Shown here in pieces: positions 36,201-41,784 of a stretch of DNA of 41,784 bases. Every line of letters starts with the position of its first letter. Within the stretch, counting starts at the first letter, position 1. Below the pieces are notes generated by a model. That model saw only the letters and a program-made list of their open reading frames with translations, ran no database searches and was not told the origin of the DNA. Position numbers and translations under genes: made by a program. The stretch comes from Gemmatimonadaceae bacterium (GTDB lineage Bacteria; Gemmatimonadota; Gemmatimonadetes; Gemmatimonadales; Gemmatimonadaceae): NCBI GenBank assembly GCA_019745365.1, contig JAIETI010000096.1:1-41784 (forward strand), given 5' to 3'.

Positions 36201-36416
36201 ATCACTGGCGACAACGGCTACATCCACGGCGCGGGCATCGGTCGCCCAACGGCGGGGTCGTTGGAGCGGAGCGGTGAGCTGGTGCGCAGTTGGGTGCCGC
36301 TCGCGAAGTGCGTCGAAACGCTCCTCGACCGCGACGTCGCCGCATTCAACGAGAAGGCCCGCGCGCTGGGCGTCTCGCCGATCGTGCTTAAGCGAGGGAA
36401 AGGACCGATCAGCTGA
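33237..36416 (+). CDS. Secreted BNR/VPS10 (sortilin-like) repeat protein
   Basis: 1059 aa. Signal peptide ends ALPAQ. Residues about 35-740 form two beta-propeller halves of glycosyl-hydrolase/sortilin type with many Asp-box repeats: VWRTDDAGVSWRSIS, AWKSTDAGKTWRFVG, IYRSTDGGATWKQLL, VYRSTDGGETWQKLA, LYRSDDGGTTWARV, HRSRDGGMSWQTIS, ITRDGGSSWQDV. A linker and a beta domain (about 780-885, WDLSWPGPTLPSD) precede a helical C-terminal region (about 890-1040). This family is abundant in Gemmatimonadota and Acidobacteria, often annotated as glycosyl hydrolase, but no catalytic residues are evident. Its role may be peptide or glycan binding at the surface. It follows the receptor-like gene and its remnant, a common pairing by my recollection. 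Confidence 0.88.
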   Translation: MHRSLALLLLAAHALPAQRPRSTAATAVAAIDTAMLGSMRYRSIGPTRGGRSTAVAGVATNPFLFYIGSTGGGVWRTDDAGVSWRSISDGFFGGSIGSIDVADSDPNVIYVGTGSQDIRGNTSTGRGAWKSTDAGKTWRFVGLRETGAIGKMVVHPTNPDLVYAAALGHPFGKNRERGIYRSTDGGATWKQLLFLNDSTGASDLAMHPSNPRILFAGMWRGERKPWTMISGGAEGGVYRSTDGGETWQKLAGGLPTGIVGKVGVAISPANPERVWAMVEAEPEGGLYRSDDGGTTWARVNAENKIRQRAWYYYRLTADPRNENTIWIQSVQLQKSVDGGKTFEAVNVPHGDTHDLWINPLRPEIMVLGDDGGAVVTLTGGKTWSSMNALPTAEFYDVVVDNAFPYRVYSAQQDNVSISVPAWLESNTMHPLNAWRYAGGCETGPIALHPDHPDVLYGGCYGGAISRYEPLRDFRREVIAWPQQQVGQAAADLKYRFQWVAPILVSRHDRTVVYHASQHVHRSRDGGMSWQTISPDLTTNDKTTQRRAGGPINNDITGVEIYNTIFTLAEDPADAKVLWAGTDDGRVQITRDGGSSWQDVTPPGMPTQATVNRIDASRAGRAIIAAHRYRLDDYAPYAWRTDDYGRTWVRIADGTNGIPADYPVRVVREDPVRRGLLVAGTEFGAFVSIDDGTRWQPFQRNLPIVPISDLRIAHDDLIIGTQGRAFWILDDLSPLRALAAAAPTTRVALLPPRDITRADRTQSGGAGGAETAITPPPPGALFHLWLSDTVTAPYALEVRDATGALVRRFTTDTAESRQLRQAALPVKRGAHRIDWDLSWPGPTLPSDVLLWAYVGGIPVVPGSYEARLVVDGQAPMAHRFTVRPDPRVPEITTADYQAQLAAARVLRDSLSALGAAVEALRSVRTQLRTSLDQADRIGLKAELTPLSSTMDRSLDSLEQTLTEPRTKVGYDVLRFGGRLDNQMAEAYAQITGDNGYIHGAGIGRPTAGSLERSGELVRSWVPLAKCVETLLDRDVAAFNEKARALGVSPIVLKRGKGPIS

Positions 36417-36429
36417 CGGTCGGCGGCTC

Positions 36430-36473
36430 CGGGGGTGGCGTTACTATTGAAGGAGGTTTCTCCTCCACCCCCG
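36430..36473 (+). other. Nested inverted repeats in the leader of the HD-domain gene
   Basis: The inner stem is GGAGG (36452-36456), loop TTTCT, CCTCC (36462-36466). The outer arms CGGGGGT (36430-36436) and ACCCCCG (36467-36473) are also complementary. The ideal SD-like AAGGAGG is 28 nt before ATG 36485, too far for direct use unless folding brings it nearer. It may act as the terminator of the upstream gene or as a leader structure. Confidence 0.5.
36442..36447 (+). promoter_or_regulatory. Putative -10 hexamer TACTAT for the HD-domain gene
   Basis: TACTAT lies 4 nt before the GGAGG hairpin and 37 nt before the start codon of the HD-domain gene. No clear -35 is visible. With this hexamer the transcript would begin at or inside the hairpin. 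Confidence 0.3.
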
Positions 36474-36484
36474 AGTGCGCCGAT

Positions 36485-37072
36485 ATGCTTCCCAGCCGTG
36501 ACGATGCCCTTGCGTTGATGCAGGAGTGGACCGCCAGCGATTCGCTCCGCAAGCATATGCTCGCGGTCGAAGGCGCGATGGTCGCGTATGCCGAGCATTT
36601 CGGCGAGGACGTGGCGACGTGGTCGCTCGCGGGCCTCCTGCACGACTTCGACTACGAGCGCTTCCCGAACGACGCCCACGCCGCCGACGCGGAGCATCCG
36701 AGCGAAGGCGTCCGCCATCTTCGCACCTTGGGGTATCCCGAAGAAGTCTTGCAGGCGATCCTCGGCCACGCGCACTACACCGGCGTGGCGCGGGAGACGC
36801 GGATGGCCAAGGCGCTGTTCGCGGTGGACGAACTCTGTGGGTTGATCACCGCGGCCGCCTTGGTCCGCCCGTCGCGGAGTGTGCTCGACCTCGAGGCGTC
36901 GAGCGTGAAGAAGAAGATGAAGGACAAAGGGTTCGCCCGGGGGGTCTCCCGAGAGGACGTGGTCCAGGGGGCGGCCGAACTCGGGGTCGACCTCGACACC
37001 CACATCGCCTTCGTGATCACCGCGCTCCGTGCCCGTGCCGACGCCCTAGGACTGGCCGGCACCCCCGCGTGA
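36485..37072 (+). CDS. HD-domain (HDIG-type) phosphohydrolase
   Basis: 195 aa, cytosolic. Metal-binding HD residues: SDSLRKHMLAVEGAM (first His), AGLLHDFDYERFP (His-Asp), ILGHAHYTGVARET (two His), ALFAVDELCGLITAAALVRP (last Asp). The sequence continues with VKKKMKDKGFARGVSRED, typical of the small HDIG proteins that hydrolyse phosphate esters or nucleotides; exact substrate unknown. It is monocistronic by spacing (68 nt after the BNR gene, 56 nt before the sigma gene) and preceded by a structured leader. Confidence 0.92.
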   Translation: MLPSRDDALALMQEWTASDSLRKHMLAVEGAMVAYAEHFGEDVATWSLAGLLHDFDYERFPNDAHAADAEHPSEGVRHLRTLGYPEEVLQAILGHAHYTGVARETRMAKALFAVDELCGLITAAALVRPSRSVLDLEASSVKKKMKDKGFARGVSREDVVQGAAELGVDLDTHIAFVITALRARADALGLAGTPA

Positions 37073-37128
37073 CCCAACGCTTTCCCCCCATCCAGCGTAT
37101 GAGCGGGTGTGACTGGTGATGGGACGGA

Positions 37129-37740
37129 ATGACCGGACTCGCGGTGCGTCCACCGCTCGTGCAGCGACCGCTCAGCATGACTGAGCGGCCCCGCGTGAGC
37201 GAGCGTCCGGACGACGAACGCGCGTTGATCCTGGCGGCACAACGCGGGCGCATCGAGGCTTTCGATGAACTCGTGCGACGCCACCAACGGCGGGCGTATG
37301 TCGTCGCGCGTTCGATCGTGACGACGCACGAGGACGCGGAAGACGTGGTGCAGGATGCGTTCTTGCACGCGTGGAAGGCGATCGGTCGGTTCCTCCCGGA
37401 TCAGGCGTTCGCGGCGTGGTTGCATCGGATCGTGGCCAACGCGGCGCTCGATCTGACGCGGCGGCGCAAGGTGCGTGACGCGGATGAGCTCCCCGAGACA
37501 CTCGGGTCGCCGTTCCGCGATCCGGCGGAAGCCGGAGAGTTGGCGACTCGACTGAAGGTGGCGTTGGCACAGCTGACGGATCGACAGCGGGCCGTGTTGG
37601 TGATGCACGATGTGGAAGGCTTCAAACATTCGGAGATCGGCGCGACGCTCGGCATCCCGGAAGGGACCGCGCGGAGCGATCTGCACTACGCGCGCACACA
37701 ACTGCGCACTCTGCTGGGCAATCTGCGAGGGACCCTATGA
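37129..37740 (+). CDS. ECF-type RNA polymerase sigma factor
   Basis: 203 aa. Region 2: FDELVRRHQRRAYVVARSIV followed by EDAEDVVQDAFLHAWKAIGRF. Region 4: LTDRQRAVLVMHDVEGFKHS and EIGATLGIPEGTARSDLHYA, the helix-turn-helix for the -35. The ATG at 37129 follows GGGACGGA; ATG at 37177 would give a shorter protein starting MTERPRVSERPDDE and cannot be excluded. The ATGA overlap with the next gene, a single-span protein, is the usual sigma/anti-sigma layout. It heads an operon with a Spy-like protein, TolC and an RND adaptor, so it probably responds to envelope stress or toxic compounds. Confidence 0.93.
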   Translation: MTGLAVRPPLVQRPLSMTERPRVSERPDDERALILAAQRGRIEAFDELVRRHQRRAYVVARSIVTTHEDAEDVVQDAFLHAWKAIGRFLPDQAFAAWLHRIVANAALDLTRRRKVRDADELPETLGSPFRDPAEAGELATRLKVALAQLTDRQRAVLVMHDVEGFKHSEIGATLGIPEGTARSDLHYARTQLRTLLGNLRGTL

Positions 37741-38105
37741 CCGACAACACCGGACCCCGACTCGTCAGCGACGACGCACTCGACCGCGCCCTGCGCGTGG
37801 TCCATGCCGCGCCTGAGGACGCGGCCTACTGGGATGGACTGCACACCCGCATCATGGCGCGCGTGCGGGCTGGCGAGACGCTCGACGCGTGGTGGCTTGT
37901 TCCCGCACCGGTGCGTCGCGCCGGGCTCATCGCCGCCGCGCTCGCGCTCGTCGTCGGCGGCAGCCTCCTCCTCCGCGAACGGGCCGTCGATCGGCAGTTG
38001 GCGTACGACACGGTGATGGAACCGACGGAGTCCGTGCCACAGCTCGCCATCCGCGACCAGGGCTCGGAGCGGGATGCCGCGCTCCGCTACCTGAACGGGC
38101 GCTGA
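37737..38105 (+). CDS. Putative anti-sigma factor, single-span membrane protein
   Basis: 122 aa: a cytosolic N-terminal part (about 1-58, VSDDALDRALRVVHAAPEDA with helical character), one transmembrane helix (about 60-79, AGLIAAALALVVGGSLLL) and a short periplasmic tail. The ATG overlaps the stop of the ECF sigma gene. No ZAS zinc motif (H-x3-C-x2-C) is present, so the call rests on position and topology. Next gene starts 8 nt downstream. Confidence 0.7.
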   Translation: MTDNTGPRLVSDDALDRALRVVHAAPEDAAYWDGLHTRIMARVRAGETLDAWWLVPAPVRRAGLIAAALALVVGGSLLLRERAVDRQLAYDTVMEPTESVPQLAIRDQGSERDAALRYLNGR

Positions 38106-38112
38106 ACCCTCG

Positions 38113-38493
38113 ATGACCCGCTCCGTCCGCCTCTCCATCGCCCTGTACGCGCTCGCGACCATCGCGGGCGCGGTGATCGGCGTCGCCCTCGACCGCACCG
38201 TGCTGGAGAAGGATCGCCGGCGCCGTGGCTTCGACCAGCGGTCGATGCGAGCGATGCTCTATCGCGACCTCAAGCTGACCCCGACGCAGGAAGCGCAAGT
38301 CGATTCGATCCTCGATGACCGCTCCGCGCAGCAGCGCGCGCTGATGGCACCCCTCGCGCCGCAGATGGACTCGATCGTGCTCCGCGCCCGCGGACGCATC
38401 TCTGCGATCCTCACCCCGGAACAGCGGGCCACCTACGAACAGATGCAGCGCGAGCAGGAACGCTCGCGGCGCGCTCGGCAGGAGAAGCGATGA
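38113..38493 (+). CDS. Spy/CpxP-like periplasmic protein (LTxxQ type)
   Basis: 126 aa with an N-terminal signal or anchor helix (about 7-27, LSIALYALATIAGAVIGVALD) and a helical periplasmic domain. The two diagnostic stretches are DLKLTPTQEAQVDSILDDR and SAILTPEQRATYEQMQ, as in Spy, CpxP and heavy-metal resistance CnrX-like proteins, which act as chaperones or stress sensors. Placement between the sigma/anti-sigma pair and the efflux genes fits an envelope-stress role. Its ATGA overlaps the TolC start. Confidence 0.82.
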   Translation: MTRSVRLSIALYALATIAGAVIGVALDRTVLEKDRRRRGFDQRSMRAMLYRDLKLTPTQEAQVDSILDDRSAQQRALMAPLAPQMDSIVLRARGRISAILTPEQRATYEQMQREQERSRRARQEKR

Positions 38494-39794
38494 CCCGTCG
38501 CCGGACCCTTGGCGTTCTGATCACCCTCGCGAGCGGCGCCCTCCGCGCGCAGACGGGCGATGCCCGCGCGATCACGCTCGACGAGGCGGTACGCCTCGCC
38601 CAGCAGAACGCGCCGCAGGCGGTGCAGGCCCGCAACGCGGTGCGCACCGGTGGTGCCGCGCTCCGTACCGCGCGCTTCGCCTACGCCCCGACGCTGAACG
38701 TCACTGCGAACACCGCGAAGCAGGGCGGCGAGACCTTCTTCCAAGGGCAGCTCGTCCCCTTCCGCGGGGATCCGTGGTCGTACTCGAAGGGCGTGACGTC
38801 CCAGCTCGAGCTCTTCGACGGCGGACGCCGCTGGTTCAATCTCAAATCCGCGAACGCGAACCTCGACGCGGCCGATGCGTCCGAGACGCTGCAGCGCTAT
38901 CAGGTCGCGCTCTCGGTGAAGCAGCAGTACTTCGCCGCGCTCGCGGCGCGCGAAGCCCAGGCCGCTGCAGCCGCGCAGTTCGCGCAGGCCGACGCGCAGT
39001 TCAAGGTGGCCGCCGCCCGCGTGAAGGCCGGCGCCGCGACGATCTCCGACTCGCTCCGATCCGAGATCACCGTCGGTAATGCGCGTCTTGCCGCGCTCAA
39101 CGCGCAGAATGACCTGCGCAATGCCAACGCCGCGCTGACGCGACTCGTCGCCTCGACCACGACGGTGACGGCGATCGCCGGCGACACGGCCGAGATCGCA
39201 GGTATCGCGCTCGATGACGCCGCACTCGCCGCGCTCGTGGAACAGGGTCCGTCGGTGCGGAGCGCCGCCGCCGCGTTCGCCGCCGCGCGCGCCGGACGCA
39301 AGGCCGCGATCGCGCCGTACATGCCGACGATGAACCTGAGCTACAGTCTCAACGGCAACGCCGCGTCGCAGCGCTTCGACCCCACGGGGCGTCCCTTCGC
39401 CGCGCAGAACGCGACCCGCGTCACGCTCAACTTCCCGCTCTTCAACGGCTTCCAGCGCGAAGAGACGTACACCCGCACGAGCGTGGCTGAGCAGAACGCG
39501 GAAGCACAGTTCCGCGACGCGAAACTCCTCGCGCTCCAACAGCTCACGCAATTCCTCGGCGCGTTCCGCACCGCCGAACAGCGGGTGCTGATCCAGCAGG
39601 CCTCGATCGCCTCGGCACTCGAGGATGTGCGTGTGCAACAACGGCGCTACGAGCTCGGCGCCGCGACCATCCTCGAGATCGCTGTCTCGCAGGCCACTCT
39701 CAACAGCGCGCGCGCCGGTCTGATCTCGGCGCGTTTCGACGCCCGCGTGGCGAAGGCGCAGATCGAGGCCCTCGTCGGCCGCGACCTCAAGTGA
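38490..39794 (+). CDS. TolC-family outer membrane efflux protein of the RND operon
   Basis: 434 aa; signal peptide ends GALRAQ. OEP repeats: AITLDEAVRLAQQNAPQAVQ at the start, GVTSQLELFDGGRRWFN, a long coiled-coil (about 125-210), then VTLNFPLFNGFQREETYTRT in the second repeat and a second coiled-coil ending VAKAQIEALVGRDLK. It is the outer membrane exit duct. The start overlaps the Spy-like gene and the adaptor gene follows within 9 nt, so these form one efflux unit; the inner membrane pump would lie beyond the window. Confidence 0.93.
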   Translation: MTRRRTLGVLITLASGALRAQTGDARAITLDEAVRLAQQNAPQAVQARNAVRTGGAALRTARFAYAPTLNVTANTAKQGGETFFQGQLVPFRGDPWSYSKGVTSQLELFDGGRRWFNLKSANANLDAADASETLQRYQVALSVKQQYFAALAAREAQAAAAAQFAQADAQFKVAAARVKAGAATISDSLRSEITVGNARLAALNAQNDLRNANAALTRLVASTTTVTAIAGDTAEIAGIALDDAALAALVEQGPSVRSAAAAFAAARAGRKAAIAPYMPTMNLSYSLNGNAASQRFDPTGRPFAAQNATRVTLNFPLFNGFQREETYTRTSVAEQNAEAQFRDAKLLALQQLTQFLGAFRTAEQRVLIQQASIASALEDVRVQQRRYELGAATILEIAVSQATLNSARAGLISARFDARVAKAQIEALVGRDLK

Positions 39795-39802
39795 GGAAGA
39801 TG

Positions 39803-41784
39803 ATGACCCCCAAGCGCAATCGCCCGTCCGTCCTGTCGTTCCTGTCCCTCCTGTCCTTCCTAGGAGCAGCCGCAGGCTGCTCCAAAAAACCCGAAGCCAA
39901 GGCGACCATCTCCACCGCAGCCGTGGCGCGCCGCGACATCGTCGTGGACGCTGAGGCCACGGGCATCATCGAACCGATCAACGTGGTCGAGGTGAAGAGC
40001 CGCGCGTCGGGGCAGATCACCAAGATGCCGGTCGAGACGGGGACGCAGGTGAAGAACGGCGATCTCATCGTCGAACTCGACAAACGCGATCTACAGAACA
40101 GCTACGAGCAGACCAACGCCGACCTCGAGGCCGCGCAGGCGCGCATCGCGACGACGCAGGCGCAGAAGAAGCGCGCCGACGATCTCTTCGCGCAGCGCAT
40201 CATGACGGCGCAGGAGCATGAGGCGGCGATCCTCGACCTTGCGAACGCGCAGGCCGGTGTCATCCGTGCGCGCACCAACATGGACATCGCGCTGCAGCGG
40301 TTGGAGGACGCGACCGTGATCGCGCCCGTGGCCGGCACGGTGATCGACAAGCCCGTCTCGCTCGGGCAGGTCATTCAGAGCGGCACGGGGAGCATGGGTG
40401 GCGGCACGACCATCATCAAGATGGCCGACCTCTCCCGCGTCCGCGCACGCGCGCTCGTCAACGAGACCGACATCGGGCAGGTGACGGCTGGGCAGAGCGC
40501 GACGGTGACCGTCGATGCGTATCCGGATCGCCCCTTCCGCGGCACGGTGGAGAAGATCGAGCCGCAGGCGACCGTACAGCAGAACGTGACGATGTTCCCC
40601 GTGCTCATCTCGCTCGATAACAGCGACGGGCTGCTGAAGCCCGGGATGAACGGCGAGGTCTCGATCCTCGTGGAGCGGCACGATCAGGTGCTCGCGATCC
40701 CGAACGACGCGATCCGCAGCGTGCGTGAGGCGCGTCAGGCAGCGGCGTTGCTCAACCTCGACCCCGATAGCGTGAGTGCGCAGCTGCGGAGCGCCTTCGG
40801 CGGCGGATTCGGTGGTGGAAACGGTGTCGGTCGCGGTGGCCCCAATGGCGGCCGTCCGCAGACGCAGACGGCGCACGGTCTCGTGGACCTCGACGCACTC
40901 CAAGGCCCGGGCGGCCCCGGCGGCGGATTCCAGATGCCCGACGTGACCGACGCCGACTGCAAGAAGGTCGACGACGCGATGAAGAAGAAGCCGGCCGTCA
41001 AGAAGAAGATCGACGATCTCCGCGAGCAGATGCGGAGCGGCGGGGGCTTCAATCCGGACATGATGGCCCAGATGCGGACGCTGTACACCGAACTCGGCGT
41101 CGATGCTGGCATCGTGCGTGCCTGCGGGCGCCGCAATGGTGGGGGCGGCAACGGCGGCGGCGATCGCGCGGGTGCCGGCGGCGGGAATGGTGCTGGCAAC
41201 GGTGGTGGCAATGGCGGCGGCGCGCGCGCGCAACGCGGTGGTGCGCCCGATGGCGCGGCAACGCCGGTCCCGGTCGCACCGGGTGGCGGTCGCCAGCGCT
41301 CGCGCTCCGCGCTCGTCTTCGTCCAGCGCGCTGACTCCACCTGGGAGCCGCGTGTGATCCGCGCCGGTATCGCGAACTACGACTACACCGAAGTCCTCGA
41401 CGGCCTGAAGGAAGGCGAGAAGGTTGCGATGCTCTCCGCCGCCGCGCTGCAGGCCGCGCGTCAGCAGCAGAACGATCGCTTCCGCTCCATGGCTGGTGGC
41501 CCCCTCGGGGGCTCGCAACAGCCTGGTCGCGGTGGTGCGCCCGGTGGTGGTGGCGGTGGTGGTGCTTTCCCAGCTACTGCTCACGATACCCACGCTCTTT
41601 TTTGCGATTCTGGAAATAACGCAATATGGAAAGTCAATTTACACGATGGTCACCTCAGCATCCTTGCCGGAGGCAACGGAAAAGGTTCTCGTGATGGGAG
41701 CTGCGATTCTGTCCAATTTAACTTTCCTATTGCAATATGTTTTGGGGGTGAAAAGGGTGACTCGGTTAACCAAAACTCTATCTT
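39803..41784 (+). CDS. Efflux periplasmic adaptor (HlyD/MFP family) lipoprotein, 3' end replaced or cut
   Basis: Membrane-fusion protein linking an inner membrane pump to TolC. ATG at 39803 has GAGGA 5 nt upstream (ATG 39800 is the alternative). Lipobox LGAAAGC, then the barrel-sandwich strand VVEVKSRASGQITKMPVETG, a coiled-coil hairpin (LEAAQARIATTQAQKKRADD), DATVIAPVAGTVIDKPVSLG and the beta-barrel (VTVDAYPDRPFRGTVEKIEP). About residues 310-500 are an unusual Gly/Asn/Arg-rich insert containing a Lys-rich helical part with Cys 386 and Cys 441. The membrane-proximal domain (VFVQRADSTWEPRVIRAGIA) follows. No stop occurs before the window end: the frame runs from a poly-Gly stretch into NHL-repeat sequence at about 41571, very likely foreign. 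Confidence 0.85.
   Translation, partial: MTPKRNRPSVLSFLSLLSFLGAAAGCSKKPEAKATISTAAVARRDIVVDAEATGIIEPINVVEVKSRASGQITKMPVETGTQVKNGDLIVELDKRDLQNSYEQTNADLEAAQARIATTQAQKKRADDLFAQRIMTAQEHEAAILDLANAQAGVIRARTNMDIALQRLEDATVIAPVAGTVIDKPVSLGQVIQSGTGSMGGGTTIIKMADLSRVRARALVNETDIGQVTAGQSATVTVDAYPDRPFRGTVEKIEPQATVQQNVTMFPVLISLDNSDGLLKPGMNGEVSILVERHDQVLAIPNDAIRSVREARQAAALLNLDPDSVSAQLRSAFGGGFGGGNGVGRGGPNGGRPQTQTAHGLVDLDALQGPGGPGGGFQMPDVTDADCKKVDDAMKKKPAVKKKIDDLREQMRSGGGFNPDMMAQMRTLYTELGVDAGIVRACGRRNGGGGNGGGDRAGAGGGNGAGNGGGNGGGARAQRGGAPDGAATPVPVAPGGGRQRSRSALVFVQRADSTWEPRVIRAGIANYDYTEVLDGLKEGEKVAMLSAAALQAARQQQNDRFRSMAGGPLGGSQQPGRGGAPGGGGGGGAFPATAHDTHALFCDSGNNAIWKVNLHDGHLSILAGGNGKGSRDGSCDSVQFNFPIAICFGGEKGDSVNQNSI
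39831..39857 (+). repeat. 9-bp tandem repeat TCCTGTCNN x3 in the adaptor signal peptide
   Basis: Units TCCTGTCGT, TCCTGTCCC and TCCTGTCCT follow each other exactly and keep frame, encoding the LSFLSLLSFL core of the lipoprotein signal. Preceded by TCCGTCCG, which resembles a further diverged unit. Confidence 0.85.
39863..39883 (+). repeat. Perfect 9-bp inverted repeat GGAGCAGCC-GCA-GGCTGCTCC at the lipobox
   Basis: This hairpin-forming palindrome lies directly after the 9-bp tandem repeats and encodes GAAAGCS, including the lipidated Cys. It is followed by AAAAAA. Such a strong stem next to short tandem repeats looks like a REP-type dispersed element that has become coding, which is an inference. 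Confidence 0.7.
41571..41784 (+). other. Foreign-looking, lower-GC terminal segment encoding NHL repeats (probable chimeric join)
   Basis: From just after the poly-Gly codons (41543-41563) the base composition falls to roughly 45% G+C and codons change to A/T-ending ones (ttt, aat, ata, tct). The frame encodes HALFCDSGNNAIWKVNLHDG, then HLSILAGGNGKGSRDGSCDS, then VQFNFPIAICFGG, the NHL beta-propeller pattern. No other gene in the window has this composition. The join lies in a simple GGT/GGC repeat, a classic place for misassembly. The donor may be a eukaryote or a low-GC bacterium. Confidence 0.8.

Noticed and set aside
40091-41593. 500-codon minus-strand open frame at the right end
   Set aside because: Low-complexity complement of the Gly-rich adaptor; starts in the foreign segment; no protein-like features.

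Overview
The window is high-GC bacterial chromosome (roughly two thirds G+C by eye, strong G/C third-position bias) that reads as Gemmatimonadota. The pointers are many secreted proteins whose signal peptides end in A-Q, a very large carboxypeptidase-regulatory/TonB-receptor-like protein next to a sortilin/VPS10-type BNR protein, and a cbb3 oxidase cluster with fused CcoN-CcoO. The phylum is an inference from gene content; there is no rRNA or tRNA gene here to confirm it.

Layout. Positions 1-644 (minus) hold the N-terminal part of a glycerophosphodiester phosphodiesterase. Positions 689-7590 (plus) are a tightly packed run: M61 peptidase with PDZ, a PHP phosphoesterase broken by one in-frame TAA, a YtcJ-type amidohydrolase, a small membrane protein, a BtuF-like protein and an M42 aminopeptidase. 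A HEAT-repeat protein (7577-9253, minus) meets this run tail to tail. Positions 9325-15754 carry an M28 peptidase lipoprotein, an HDAC-family deacetylase, an alpha/beta hydrolase, an unknown protein, a PolX-PHP protein whose polymerase site looks dead, endonuclease III and a TonB-C-like lipoprotein. A cyclophilin and a 52-aa membrane protein follow.

Positions 16471-26665 are a respiratory block: a P1B-type ATPase with a CPL motif, fused CcoNO, CcoQ, a one-haem CcoP, CcoG, CcoH/FixH, a TauE/SafE-like membrane protein, the copper ATPase CcoI and CcoS. It encodes a high-affinity cbb3 oxidase with its copper-loading and assembly factors. Next come a TolC-type protein and a 1295-aa receptor-like protein with a helical C-terminal extension. 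A lower-GC patch (about 32.05-33.05 kb) holds two minus-strand orphan genes and ends in a short remnant of that receptor's 3' end. A 1059-aa BNR/VPS10 protein, an HD-domain protein, and an ECF sigma/anti-sigma/Spy-like/TolC/RND-adaptor operon complete the window.

The last ~210 bases (from about 41571) change abruptly to lower GC and encode NHL repeats in frame with the adaptor. This looks like a chimeric contig end rather than a natural fusion. The most interesting biology is the polymerase-dead PolX, the receptor with a Spy-like tail plus its remnant, the recurring TAACAT-like promoter motif (twice in leaderless position), and matching SD-like hairpins in front of two genes.
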